A DNA stretch of 64,000 nt from SSSZ01 sp036732025 (GTDB taxonomy: Bacteria; Pseudomonadota; Gammaproteobacteria; Burkholderiales; Rhodocyclaceae): assembly GCA_036732025.1 (NCBI GenBank), contig DAINDE010000012.1, forward strand, positions 1-64,000. The letters run 5' to 3'. The notes beneath the pieces are model-generated. The model was given only the letters and a program-made list of their open reading frames with translations, searched no databases and had not been told where the DNA came from. Position 1 is the stretch's first letter, and each line of letters starts with the position of its first letter. Positions 52,170 to 61,076 of the stretch are shown piece after piece. The position numbers and the translations under genes are program-made.

Positions 52170-52778
52170 TCAGCCCTGGGGAACGGTGTCCGCGAAGGAC
52201 GGACGCTGCATCAGCTTGTCGTAAAGCTTGGCCAGGTTCGGGTGAGCGGTCTGCCAGTCGATGTCGCCGAAACGGAAGCAGAGGTAGCCCAGCGCCGTTC
52301 CCACGGCGATGTCGGCCAGGGAGATGTGGGTGCCCATGCAGAAAGGCTTCTCGCCCAGTTCCTCGGCCATGAATTCGAGGCCGCGGGTGATCTTGTCGCG
52401 CTGGCGGGCGATCCAGTCGGCGCTCTGCTCCTTCTTGGGGCGCTTGGCTTCCAGGAAGGCGCTGGCAGCGGCGTCGCAGATGCCGTCGGCCAGGGCTTCC
52501 CAGCGCTTGACCTCGGTGCGCTCCCGGTTGGGGGCGGGGAAGAGCTTGTTGTTGGGGGTGACGCTGTCGATGTACTCGACGATGACCCGGGAGTCGAAGA
52601 GAGGGGTTTCGTCGTCCAGCAGCAGCACGGGAATCTTGCCCAGGGGGTTGATGTTGGGCACCTTGGTGTCGGCGACCCAGGGCGAATCGATCTCGAATTC
52701 GTACTCGATCTTCTTTTCGGCGAGGACGACGCGGACCTTGCGGACGAATGGGCTGGTCAGGGATCCGATCAGCTTCAT
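52170..52778 (-). CDS. Glutathione S-transferase family protein
   Basis: A 202-residue GST-fold protein. The thioredoxin-like N-terminal domain (MKLIGSLTSPFVRKVRVVLAEKKIEYEFE, NPLGKIPVLLLDDETPLFDSRVIVEYID) carries the catalytic Ser in SPFVRK and the glutathione-binding PVL and DSR motifs, and the helical domain follows. It conjugates or reduces electrophiles with glutathione. GAGAAC precedes ATG 52778. It diverges from purB. SspA-like function is less likely given the intact active residues. Confidence 0.9.
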   Translation of the reverse strand: MKLIGSLTSPFVRKVRVVLAEKKIEYEFEIDSPWVADTKVPNINPLGKIPVLLLDDETPLFDSRVIVEYIDSVTPNNKLFPAPNRERTEVKRWEALADGICDAAASAFLEAKRPKKEQSADWIARQRDKITRGLEFMAEELGEKPFCMGTHISLADIAVGTALGYLCFRFGDIDWQTAHPNLAKLYDKLMQRPSFADTVPQG

Positions 52779-52871
52779 GATGTTCTCTTCTGCGTTCCGA
52801 TTGGGGATTCCAATTATAGCCTACTGGGGCGGCTTCGCCGTAACCGGAAGGGGCCCGCCGGGCCGGCGCGT

Positions 52872-52900
52872 TTGCTGGCGGGTGGGGGGGCGGATAAAAT
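52872..52900 (+). promoter_or_regulatory. Putative sigma-70 promoter of purB
   Basis: TTGCTG (52872-52877) and TAAAAT (52895-52900) separated by 17 bases, ending 28 bases before the purB ATG. AT-rich -10 in GC-rich DNA. Confidence 0.6.
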
Positions 52901-52928
52901 TGTTCCTTTTGCTTCGGACGGTTCACCC

Positions 52929-54296
52929 ATGACTTCCTCCCCCCTTACGGCCCTTTCCCCCCTGGTCGGCCGCTACGCCGGCTAGGTCGACGCCCTGCGG
53001 CCTCAGTTTTCCGAGTTCGGGCTCATCCGCCGCCGCCTTCAGGTGGAAATCGAATGGCTCAAGGCCCTGGCCGCCGAACCCCATTTCAGCGAAATCCCCG
53101 CCTTCTCCCCGGCCACGGTGGCCGAGCTGGACGCCCTGGTGGCCAACTTCAGCCCCGCCCAGGCCCAGGAGGTGAAGGACATCGAGGCCGTCACCAACCA
53201 CGACGTCAAGGCCCTGGAATACTGGATCAAGAAGCAGACCGCCGGCAATGCCGAGGTCACCAAGGTGGGCGAGTTCATCCACTTCGCCTGCACCTCAGAG
53301 GACATCAACAACCTGTCCCACGCCCTGATGTGCAAGCACGCCCGGGACGAGGTCATGCTGCCCGCCCTCGACCAGGTCGTCGCCAAGCTCAAGGAACTCG
53401 CCCACGCCCATGCCGAGGTGCCGATGATGAGCCGCACCCACGGCCAGCCGGCGACCCCCACCACCCTCGGCAAGGAAATGGCCAACGTGGCCTATCGCCT
53501 GCAACGGGCCCGCGCCCGCATCGCCGGCGTCGAACTGCTGGGCAAGATCAACGGCGCCGTCGGCAACTACAACGCCCACCTGGCGGCCTACCCGGGCTAC
53601 GACTGGGAAGGCTTCGCCCAACGCTTCGTCGAGTCCCTGGGCCTCGTCTTCAACCCCTACACCATCCAGATCGAGCCCCACGACGCCCTGGCCGAGCTTT
53701 TCGACGCCTTCGCCCGGGCCAACGGCATCCTCATCGACCTCGACCGCGACGTCTGGGGCTACATTTCGCTGGGCTTCTTCAAGCAGAAGGTCAAGGCCGG
53801 CGAAATCGGCTCCTCCACCATGCCGCACAAGGTAAATCCCATCGATTTCGAGAATTCCGAGGGCAACCTGGGCCTGGCCAACGCCGTCTTGAAGCACCTC
53901 GCCGAGAAGCTGCCCATTTCCCGCTGGCAGCGGGACCTCACCGACTCCACCGTGCTGCGCAACATGGGCGTCGGCCTCGGCTACACCCTGCTGGCCTACG
54001 ATTCCCTGCTCAAGGGCCTCAACAAGCTGGAAATCAACGCCGACCTCATGAAGGCCGACCTCGACGCCAACTGGGAACTGCTCGCCGAGCCCATCCAGAC
54101 CGTCATGCGCCGCTACGGTATCGCCAATCCCTACGAGAAGCTCAAGGAACTGACCCGCGGCACCCGCGTCTCCCGGGAGGGCATGCAGGCCTTCGTCCAG
54201 GGCCTGGAGATCCCGGAAGCCGCCAAGGCCGAACTCCTCAAGCTGACGCCCTGGGACTACACCGGCAAGGCTGCCGAACTGGCCAAGCGCGTATGA
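52929..54296 (+). pseudogene. purB: Adenylosuccinate lyase with an in-frame amber codon at codon 19
   Basis: The frame from ATG 52929 reads MTSSPLTALSPLVGRYAG, then TAG at 52983-52985, then VDALRPQF and the whole rest of PurB (437 codons past the stop, to 54296), including SSTMPHKVNPIDFE, HFACTSEDINNLSHAL and HGQPATPTTLGKEMANVAYR. E. coli has SPVDGRYGDKVSAL here. The amber codon replaces a Lys (AAG to TAG) and the conserved Asp of SPxDGRY is Val (GAC to GTC), both A-to-T changes. PurB catalyses two steps of purine synthesis. The next in-frame start (GTG 53043) would lose about 38 residues. Real lesion, readthrough or sequence error cannot be settled here. Confidence 0.88.
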
Positions 54297-54568
54297 AATG
54301 CGGCAAGTGCGGGCAGGAGGTGCCGGACGGCGCCCTCTACTGCCCGTTCTGCACCGGCGGGGGGCGGACCACGGACGGCGACGTCATCCGCGGCGGCGTC
54401 AAGGGCGGCCTCGTCGGCCTCGCCCTCGGCCTGGTGCCGGCCCTGGCGCTCCTCTATCTCTACGGCCCCGAGCGCGGCATCAAGGCCATCGCCTTCGCCG
54501 TGCCCACGGCCGCCTTCATCACCGGCCTCATCATCGGCATGGTGCGGGCCAAACAGGACTGGAAATGA
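54293..54568 (+). CDS. Small zinc-ribbon membrane protein
   Basis: A 91-residue protein. An N-terminal zinc ribbon (CGKCGQ...CPFCTGG) is followed by two membrane helices (VGLALGLVPALALLYLY and KAIAFAVPTAAFITGLIIG). ATG 54293 overlaps the purB stop by 4 bases and its own stop overlaps the DUF2322 gene by 4 bases. No function is known; the ribbon may bind a partner at the membrane. If purB is not translated past its amber codon, expression of this coupled gene could also fall. Confidence 0.8.
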   Translation: MKCGKCGQEVPDGALYCPFCTGGGRTTDGDVIRGGVKGGLVGLALGLVPALALLYLYGPERGIKAIAFAVPTAAFITGLIIGMVRAKQDWK

Positions 54569-54888
54569 GTCAATTCGCTGAAAATCTCAAGAAACTGCCG
54601 GGCATCTCCCACCTGGCCGCCCTCAACCTCCTCGACGGCGAGGGCGCTGTCGTCGCCGCCATCGAAAACAAGGCCGGCAGCCAGGGCTCCCTGGCGGTCT
54701 ATAACCACCTGGCCCAGACCTACGGCGCCATCACCCCCGAGGCGGCGAAGAAGGGCCTGGAGCTCTACGCCGAGCACACCGAAGACGCCCGCGCCCATCC
54801 GGGCAAGCATCCCAATATCGACCGCCTGCTGGAGATCGAGGCGACGGGCAAGGCCCTGCGCGCCAAGCACGTCTTCGCCCCCGTTTGA
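54565..54888 (+). CDS. DUF2322-family protein
   Basis: A 107-residue soluble protein beginning SQFAENLKKLPGISHLAALNLLDGEGAVVAAIENKAGSQGSL, which I recognise as DUF2322. The C-terminal HPGKHPNIDRLLEIEATG is also typical. ATG 54565 overlaps the preceding stop by 4 bases (ATGA). The three genes purB, zinc ribbon and DUF2322 form an overlapping operon. Function unknown. Confidence 0.8.
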   Translation: MSQFAENLKKLPGISHLAALNLLDGEGAVVAAIENKAGSQGSLAVYNHLAQTYGAITPEAAKKGLELYAEHTEDARAHPGKHPNIDRLLEIEATGKALRAKHVFAPV

Positions 54889-54904
54889 GGGCGCGCTTTC
54901 CGGC

Positions 54905-55378
54905 CTAACCGGGCGTCCGCCAGCCCGGGTGGCGGAAATACTTGCCGTAGGCCTGCAGGGCATGGAGCACCCGTCCGGCACCATCGTGGCGGGAGGCCGC
55001 GGCCTTCCCCGCCATCGCGTCGGCCCCTGCCAGGAGATCAGCGATCACCAGGTGCAGCATGGCGTCGGCCCGGGGTTCCAGCTTGCAGTTGGCGACGGCG
55101 TAAGACACCTCCTGGCGGACGGTGGCGGCCAGGTTGTCGTAGTCGGCGTCGCTGAAACGGTCACCATGGATGGCGGGGAGGGCTCCGGTCAGGGCCTGGT
55201 TGATCCGGCCCATGGCTTGCCGCAGGGGCCGGTCCGTGTGCCATTGCCGGCCCGCATCGAGGCGGAGTTCCCGGACCTCGCCGCCATCGGCATGGTTGTG
55301 GGCGGGGGAGGCAGCGCCGGCGGCGCAGGAAAGGCCGAGGGCCAGGGCGGCCAGCGGTAGGGCGAGCTTTGCTTGCAT
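54905..55378 (-). CDS. Exported protein of unknown function
   Basis: A 157-residue protein with a signal peptide (MQAKLALPLAALALGLSCAAGA) and a His-rich mature start (SPAHNHADGG), then helical segments QWHTDRPLRQAMGRI and ANCKLEPRADAMLHLVIADLLAGADAM. The pattern W-x-T-D-x-x-L-R-x-x-M and a single mature Cys look like small periplasmic copper- or denitrification-associated proteins, but that is only a resemblance. It faces the DUF2322 gene 16 bases away and is transcribed toward it. Its promoter region near 55380-55440 is GC-rich. Confidence 0.72.
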   Translation of the reverse strand: MQAKLALPLAALALGLSCAAGAASPAHNHADGGEVRELRLDAGRQWHTDRPLRQAMGRINQALTGALPAIHGDRFSDADYDNLAATVRQEVSYAVANCKLEPRADAMLHLVIADLLAGADAMAGKAAASRHDGAGRVLHALQAYGKYFRHPGWRTPG

Positions 55379-55461
55379 GGGAACTCCCGGAAGGCGATGC
55401 GACTTCCGGCCAGGCTACGCGGCGGGGCTTAAGTCAGCCTTAAGGCCCGCCGCCGGGGGCA

Positions 55462-56406
55462 TTACACCACCGCGCCTTCCTCGTTGGCGCCTTCGATGAC
55501 CTTCTTCTGCTTGATGAACTGCTCCCGGGATACGCCCAGCCACATGACCAGGGGGCTGGCCACCAGGACCGAGGAGTAGATGCCGAAGCAGATGCCGATG
55601 GTCAGGGCGAGGGCGAAGTAGTGCAGGGTTTCGCCGCCGAAGATGAGCATGGATAGCACCATGAGCTGGGTGCAGCCGTGGGTGATGATGGTGCGGCTGA
55701 TGGTGCTGGTGATGGCGTGGTCCAGCACCTCGGGCGTGGACAAGCCACGCACCTTCTTGAAGGTCTCCCGCACCCGGTCGAAGACCACCACCGATTCGTT
55801 TACCGAGTAGCCAAGAACGGCCAGCACCGCCGCCAGGACCGATAGGGAGAACTCCCACTGGAAGGCGGCGAAGAAGCCAAGGATGATGACCACGTCATGG
55901 AGGTTGGCGATGATGGCGGAGACCGAGAAGCGCCACTCGAAGCGGAAGGCCAGGTAGATGACGATGCCGATGACCACCAGGAGCAGGGCCATGGCGCCGT
56001 TCTCGGCCAGTTCCTTGCCCACCTGCGGGCCGACGAACTCGACGCGGCGCAACTGGGCGCCGGGGGCGTCGGCTCCCAGGGACTTCATCACCGCTTCGCC
56101 GAGCTGGGCGGTGTTCTGGTCGCCCTTCAGGGGCAGGCGGATCATGACGTCCTGGGAGGAGCCGAAGTTCTGCACCGAGTAGTCGGTGAAGCCGGACTTG
56201 CCCAGGGCGCCGCGGATCTTCTCCAGGTCGGCGGCCTGCTGGTAATTGACCTCGATGAGCGTGCCGCCGGTGAATTCCACGGAGAGGTGGAGCCCCTTGG
56301 CGAAGAGGAAGACCACGGCCAGGACGAAGGTCAGCAGGGAGATGATGTTGAACTTCAGCGCATGGCGCATGAAGGGGATGTCTTGCTTGATGCGGAAGAA
56401 TTCCAT
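55462..56406 (-). CDS. secF: Protein translocase subunit SecF
   Basis: A 314-residue six-helix protein that pairs with SecD to pull exported proteins through the Sec channel using proton motive force. FTGGTLIEVNY is the periplasmic P1 start, and the conserved IVIYLAFRFEW, VVFDRVRE and the C-terminal FALALTIGICFGIYSSVLVASPL helices are present. It follows secD by 9 bases. Its length matches the family (about 320). Confidence 0.96.
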   Translation of the reverse strand: MEFFRIKQDIPFMRHALKFNIISLLTFVLAVVFLFAKGLHLSVEFTGGTLIEVNYQQAADLEKIRGALGKSGFTDYSVQNFGSSQDVMIRLPLKGDQNTAQLGEAVMKSLGADAPGAQLRRVEFVGPQVGKELAENGAMALLLVVIGIVIYLAFRFEWRFSVSAIIANLHDVVIILGFFAAFQWEFSLSVLAAVLAVLGYSVNESVVVFDRVRETFKKVRGLSTPEVLDHAITSTISRTIITHGCTQLMVLSMLIFGGETLHYFALALTIGICFGIYSSVLVASPLVMWLGVSREQFIKQKKVIEGANEEGAVV

Positions 56407-56415
56407 TTTTTTCCC

Positions 56416-58281
56416 TTACTTGCCGGCGAGGCCGGGCTTCCACACGGCACCGATGGCCACCTTGGCCAGTTTCTTCTGGCGGCCGTAGATGAGGTTCACC
56501 AGGGCGCGGGAGACGACCACCGAGGAGAAGATGGAAGTCAGGATGCCCAGGCAATGGACCACGGCGAAGCCGCGCACCGGGCCGGAGCCGAAGATGAGCA
56601 GGGCCAGGCCGGCGATGAGGGTGGTGATGTTGGAGTCCAGGATGGTGCCGAAGGCCCGTTCGTAGCCTTCCGAAATGGCCCCCTGGGGCGGCACGCCATT
56701 GCGCAGTTCCTCGCGGACCCGCTCGTTGATGAGCACGTTGGCGTCGATGGCCATGCCCAGGGTCAGCGCGATGGCGGCGATGCCGGGCAGGGTGAGGGTG
56801 GCCTGCAGCAGGGAGAGCAGGGCCACCAGGAAGAGCAGGTTGGAGGCCAGGGCGACGACGGAGATGAGGCCGAACATCTGGTAGTAGGCGATCATGAAGA
56901 GGGCGATGGCAGCGAAGCCCCAGAGGGTGGAGTGGAAGCCCTTCTTGATGTTCTCGGCGCCCAGGCTGGGGCCGATGGTGCGTTCCTCGATGATGTCCAT
57001 GGGGGCTGCGAGGGACCCGGCACGCAGGAGCAGTGCCACGTCGTTGGCCTCGGTGGTGGTCATGCGGCCGGAAATCTGCACGCGGCCGCCGGCGATCTCG
57101 GTACGGATGACCGGGGCGGTGATGACTTCGCCCTTGCCCTTTTCGATGAGCAGGATGGCCATGCGCTTGTTGACGTTCTCGCGGGTGACGTCCTTGAAGA
57201 TGCGAGCGCCGGCCGAATCGAGGGTCAGGTGTACAGCAGGTTCGTTGGTCTGGCCGTCGAAGCCGGGCTGGGCATCGGTGAGGCGGTCGCCGGTCAGCAC
57301 CACCTGCTTCTTGACCAGGAGAGGCTGGCCGCCGCGCTCGGTATAGACCTCGGTGCCGAAGGGCGGGTTGCCGGCGAGGCCGGCTTCGAGGGCGCCGGGG
57401 GAGTCGTCCACCATGCGGATTTCAAGGGTGGCGGTGCGGCCGATCAGATCCTTGGCCCGCGTCACGTCCTGGATGCCGGGGAGCTGGACGACGATGCGGT
57501 CGCTGCCCTGCTGCTGGATCACCGGCTCGGCGACGCCCAGTTCGTTGATGCGGTTGTGCAGGGTGGAAATATTCTGCTTGAGGGCGAATTCGCCCAGGCG
57601 CTTGATGGCCTCGGGCTTCAGGGTGGCGACCAGGCGGAGGTCGCTGCCCTCGCCCTGGTCGGCCACCAGCAGGTCCGGCTGGCTGTCGCCGATGGCATTG
57701 CGGGCCTTGTCGCGGACTTCGGCCTCGCGGAACTTGACGACGATGCGCTCGCCTTCCCGGTTGATGCCGCCGTGGCGCAGATTCTTGTCGCGCATGAGGG
57801 TGCGCAGGTCGGCGGCGGTGGAATCGAGGCGCTTCGTGAGGGCCCCCTTCATGTCCACCTGCAGCAGGAAATGCACGCCGCCCCGCAGGTCCAGGCCCAG
57901 GTACATGGGCAGGGCGTGCAGGCTGGTGAGCCAGGCGGGAGAGGCGGAAAGCAGGTTGAGGGCAACCACGTACTGGGGGTCGCTGGCATCGGGGTTGAAG
58001 GCTTTTTCCAGGGCATCCTTGGCCTTCAGCTGGGTGTCGGTGTCGAGGAAGCGGGCCTTGACGCCGTTGAAGTCGAGCTGGATGCCGTCATGGGCGATGC
58101 CGGCGGCCTTCAACGTCTCCTCGGCCTTGGCCAGGGTCCTGGCGTCGACCTTGATGGTGGCCTTGCCGCTGGAGAGCTGGACGGCCGGGGATTCGCCGAA
58201 GAAGTTGGGCAGCGTGTAAACGAAGCCCAGCAATAGCGCCACGGCGACGGTGATGTATTTCCAGAGGGGGTAGCGATTCAT
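56416..58281 (-). CDS. secD: Protein translocase subunit SecD
   Basis: A 621-residue protein with six membrane helices and the large periplasmic P1 domain. LGLDLRGGVHFLLQVDM marks the P1 start, ERTIGPSLG precedes the C-terminal membrane part, and TLGMAIDANVLINERVREEL is the transmembrane signature containing the Asp of proton conduction. It acts with SecF and YajC in the Sec holo-translocon. ATG 58281 follows AGGGGG-type spacing; the yajC gene ends 48 bases upstream. Confidence 0.96.
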   Translation of the reverse strand: MNRYPLWKYITVAVALLLGFVYTLPNFFGESPAVQLSSGKATIKVDARTLAKAEETLKAAGIAHDGIQLDFNGVKARFLDTDTQLKAKDALEKAFNPDASDPQYVVALNLLSASPAWLTSLHALPMYLGLDLRGGVHFLLQVDMKGALTKRLDSTAADLRTLMRDKNLRHGGINREGERIVVKFREAEVRDKARNAIGDSQPDLLVADQGEGSDLRLVATLKPEAIKRLGEFALKQNISTLHNRINELGVAEPVIQQQGSDRIVVQLPGIQDVTRAKDLIGRTATLEIRMVDDSPGALEAGLAGNPPFGTEVYTERGGQPLLVKKQVVLTGDRLTDAQPGFDGQTNEPAVHLTLDSAGARIFKDVTRENVNKRMAILLIEKGKGEVITAPVIRTEIAGGRVQISGRMTTTEANDVALLLRAGSLAAPMDIIEERTIGPSLGAENIKKGFHSTLWGFAAIALFMIAYYQMFGLISVVALASNLLFLVALLSLLQATLTLPGIAAIALTLGMAIDANVLINERVREELRNGVPPQGAISEGYERAFGTILDSNITTLIAGLALLIFGSGPVRGFAVVHCLGILTSIFSSVVVSRALVNLIYGRQKKLAKVAIGAVWKPGLAGK

Positions 58282-58329
58282 GGGAGGCCAGAAAGCAGAC
58301 GGGGCAGGGTGAAGCCTGCCCCGGAAGGA

Positions 58330-58662
58330 TTACAGCGACTTGAGGGTGCCCTTGGGCAGGAGATTGGCGACCGATTGTTTCTGGACGATGACCTCGATGG
58401 GGCCGTCCTTGCCTTCGGCGACCTCGACATTGACGTAGTTCTCGCCGACCTTGGTGATGCGGCCGGCCAGGCCGCCCTGGGTCACCACCTCGTCGCCCTT
58501 CTGCAGTGCTTCCATCATCGCCTTGTGTTCCTTGGCCCGCTTCATCTGGGGGCGGATCATCATGAGCCAGACGATGGCGAACATGGCCACCATCATGATG
58601 AGGCTGGTGTAGTCGCCGCCGGGGCCGGCGGCAGCGGTCTGGGCGTGGGCAAGGCTGATCAT
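58330..58662 (-). CDS. yajC: Sec translocon accessory protein YajC
   Basis: A 110-residue single-helix protein. The membrane helix (YTSLIMMVAMFAIVWLMMIRPQMKR) and the conserved KGDEVVTQGGLAGRITKVGENYVNVEV domain are typical. It associates with SecD and SecF. Its ATG follows GGAGACC. tgt ends 3' of the tRNA-queA-tgt run 56 bases upstream, so transcription may continue from queA. No terminator is seen between tgt and yajC. Confidence 0.95.
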   Translation of the reverse strand: MISLAHAQTAAAGPGGDYTSLIMMVAMFAIVWLMMIRPQMKRAKEHKAMMEALQKGDEVVTQGGLAGRITKVGENYVNVEVAEGKDGPIEVIVQKQSVANLLPKGTLKSL

Positions 58663-58718
58663 TCCTGGGGTCTCCTGAGAGCGGAAGAAATTACGAAACG
58701 GATGATTCTAGCACTGTG

Positions 58719-59831
58719 TTATGGGACGCCGGCCCCGCGTTCCCGGTGGAAGCGGGAAACCATGGCCGGCAGCTCGCCGGCGGTGATGGCGGCCCGCAGC
58801 TCGGCCATCAGCGTCTGGTAGTAGTGCAGGTTGTGAATGGTGTTGAGCATGGAGCCGAGGATTTCGCCGGCCCGGAAGAGGTGGTGCAGGTAGGCCCGGG
58901 TGAAGTTGGCGCAGGTATAGCAGGTGCACGAGGGGTCCAGGGGGCCGGTATCGGTCTTGAAGCGGGCGTTCTTGATCTTGACGTCGCCGTAGCGGGTGAA
59001 CAGGTGGCCGTTCCGCGCATTGCGGGTGGGCATCACGCAGTCGAACATGTCGATGCCGGCCTGCACCGCCTCCACCAGGTCTTCCGGGGTGCCGACCCCC
59101 ATCAGGTAGCGGGGCTTGTGGGTCGGCAACCGGGGGGCCGTGTGGGCCAGGATGCGGACCATGTCTTCCTTGGGCTCGCCCACGGAGAGGCCGCCGATGG
59201 CCATGCCGTCGAAATTGATGGCGTCCAGGCCGGCCAGGGATTCGTCCCGCAGGTCCTCGTACATACCGCCCTGGACGATGCCGAAGAGGGCGTTGCCGTT
59301 GCCCAGCCGGTCGTGCTTGTCCCGGGAGCGCCGGGCCCAGCGCAGCGACAGGCGCATGGAGTCGGCCGCCTGCTCGCGGGTGGCCGGGTAGGGCGTGCAT
59401 TCGTCGAAGATCATGACGATGTCGGAATTGAGCACGTGCTGGATGCGCATGGATTCTTCCGGCGTCAGGAAGAGCTTGGCGCCGTCGACGGGGGAGGAGA
59501 ATTTGACGCCTTCCTCGGTGATCTTGCGCATGGCGCCCAGGGAAAAGACCTGGAAACCGCCGGAGTCGGTGAGGATGGGCTTGTCCCAGTGCATGAAGCG
59601 GTGCAGCCCGCCGTGGGCGCGGATGACCTCCAGCCCGGGCCGCAGCCAGAGGTGGAAGGTGTTGCCGAGGCAGATCTGGGCACCGATGTCGGAGAGGGAC
59701 CTGGGCGTCATGGCCTTGACCGTGCCGTAGGTGCCGACGGGCATGAATACCGGGGTTTCCACGACGCCGTGGGCCAGGGTGAGGCGGCCGCGGCGGGCGG
59801 CGCCGTCGGTGGTCAGGAGTTCAAACTGCAT
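58719..59831 (-). CDS. tgt: tRNA-guanine transglycosylase
   Basis: A 370-residue enzyme that swaps guanine for preQ1 at position 34 of GUN-anticodon tRNAs. The start MQFELLTTDGAARRGRL, PVFMPVGTYGTVKAM, the catalytic Asp region LTDSGGFQVFSLG and the Asp nucleophile in GIDMFDCVMPTRNAR are present, as is the zinc site CTCYTC with the His in YLHHLF. I chose ATG 59831, which overlaps the queA stop by 11 bases. A longer frame upstream runs through queA in another frame and is not real. Confidence 0.96.
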   Translation of the reverse strand: MQFELLTTDGAARRGRLTLAHGVVETPVFMPVGTYGTVKAMTPRSLSDIGAQICLGNTFHLWLRPGLEVIRAHGGLHRFMHWDKPILTDSGGFQVFSLGAMRKITEEGVKFSSPVDGAKLFLTPEESMRIQHVLNSDIVMIFDECTPYPATREQAADSMRLSLRWARRSRDKHDRLGNGNALFGIVQGGMYEDLRDESLAGLDAINFDGMAIGGLSVGEPKEDMVRILAHTAPRLPTHKPRYLMGVGTPEDLVEAVQAGIDMFDCVMPTRNARNGHLFTRYGDVKIKNARFKTDTGPLDPSCTCYTCANFTRAYLHHLFRAGEILGSMLNTIHNLHYYQTLMAELRAAITAGELPAMVSRFHRERGAGVP

Positions 59832-60873
59832 CGGGGTCGGTCCGTTCGAGGAGCATGGCATCGCCGTAGCTGAAGAAGCGGTAGCCCTGGGCGACGGCGT
59901 GGGCGTAGGCGGCGCGGATGGTGGCGTGGCCGGCGAAGGCGGAGACCAGCATGAGAAGCGTCGATTTGGGCAGGTGGAAATTGGTGACGAGCCGATCCAC
60001 CACTTTGAAGCGGTAGCCGGGGGTGATGAAGATGTCGGTCTCGGCCGGGCCGGGGCGCACCGTGCCGTCGTCGCCGGCGGCCGATTCCAGGGCCCGCAGG
60101 CTGGTGGTGCCGACGGCGATGACGCGGCCGCCGGCGGCCCGGGTGACGGCAATGGCCGCGGCGGTGGCGGCGGGAATGTCGAAGCGTTCGCTGTGCATGC
60201 GGTGGTCGGCGATGCGCTCCACCCGCACCGGCTGGAAGGTGCCGGCGCCCACGTGGAGGGTGAGGAAGGCGGTGCCGACGCCCATGTCCTTGAGGCGGGC
60301 CAGGAGGGCCTCGTCGAAATGCAGGCCGGCGGTGGGGGCGGCGACGGCGCCGGGCTCCCGGGCGTAGACGGTCTGGTAGCGGGTCTCGTCGGCGCCTTCG
60401 GCAGCATGCTCGATGTAGGGCGGGAGCGGCAGGCGGCCGTGGGCCTCGGCAAGTTCCCAGAGGTCGCCGTCGCCGGGGAGTTCGATGGCGAAGAATTCGT
60501 CGTTGGCCCCGGCTCGGCCGGTGACTACCACTTCGAAGGCCTCTTCCAGGATCAGCCGCGCCCCGGCCCGGGGCGATTTGCTGGCGCGGATCTGGGCAAG
60601 GCCGTGGCGGCGGTCCAAGATGCGCTCGAGCAGCATCTGCACGGCGCCGCCGCTTTCCTTGCGGCCCCGGAAGCGGGCCTTGATGACGCGGGTGTCGTTG
60701 AAGACCAGCAGGTCGCCGTCGGCAACGAGGGCTGGCAGGTCGGCGAAACGCAGGTCGGCGAGATGCCCACCCCGGACGTGCAGGAGCCGGCTGCCGGTCC
60801 GCTCGGGTGCGGGGTGCTGGGCGATGAGCTCGGGCGGGAGGGGAAAATCGAAGTCGTCGACGGTCAACGACAT
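59821..60873 (-). CDS. queA: S-adenosylmethionine:tRNA ribosyltransferase-isomerase
   Basis: A 350-residue enzyme that adds the epoxycyclopentanediol group of queuosine from SAM to preQ1-tRNA. ELIAQHPAPERTGSRLLHV, FNDTRVIKARFRGRKESGGAVQMLL and AAPTAGLHFDEALL are family markers. ATG 60873 (MSLTVDDFDF) is the normal start; an upstream in-frame extension would read through the tRNA-Leu gene. It lies 59 bases after tRNA-Leu and overlaps tgt. queA and tgt together complete queuosine on tRNA. Confidence 0.96.
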   Translation of the reverse strand: MSLTVDDFDFPLPPELIAQHPAPERTGSRLLHVRGGHLADLRFADLPALVADGDLLVFNDTRVIKARFRGRKESGGAVQMLLERILDRRHGLAQIRASKSPRAGARLILEEAFEVVVTGRAGANDEFFAIELPGDGDLWELAEAHGRLPLPPYIEHAAEGADETRYQTVYAREPGAVAAPTAGLHFDEALLARLKDMGVGTAFLTLHVGAGTFQPVRVERIADHRMHSERFDIPAATAAAIAVTRAAGGRVIAVGTTSLRALESAAGDDGTVRPGPAETDIFITPGYRFKVVDRLVTNFHLPKSTLLMLVSAFAGHATIRAAYAHAVAQGYRFFSYGDAMLLERTDPDAV

Positions 60874-60932
60874 GGTGTTCCTGGGCTGGGGGTGGCGGGG
60901 CGGGAAGGCTGGCGGGCCGTCGACCGCGCCCC

Positions 60933-61017
60933 TGGTGCCGAGAGAGGGACTCGAACCCTCACACCTTGCGGCGGCGGATTTTGAATCCGCTGCGTCTACC
61001 GATTCCGCCATCTCGGC
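60933..61017 (-). tRNA. tRNA-Leu (anticodon CAA)
   Basis: An 85-base cloverleaf with the acceptor pairs GCCGAGA / TCTCGGC, a long variable arm as expected for leucine, the anticodon stem GCGGA / TCCGC around the loop TTCAAAA (anticodon CAA), and the T loop GTTCGAGTCCC region. A discriminator A and an encoded CCA end (60933-60935) are present. It precedes queA on the same strand. Confidence 0.95.
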
Positions 61018-61076
61018 CAGATGGGAGGGCGCATTATCCTTGAATCATCCCCCCGCTTCAAGCGGACCGGTGCCGG

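Noticed and set aside
53043..54296. A normal purB starting at GTG 53043
   Set aside because: The open sequence upstream of the amber is clearly PurB (SPLVGRYAG, then VDALRPQF) and would be lost; no ribosome site stands before 53043. Kept only as a possible restart.
60873..61011. An N-terminal extension of QueA
   Set aside because: It would translate the tRNA-Leu gene; the family start is at 60873.
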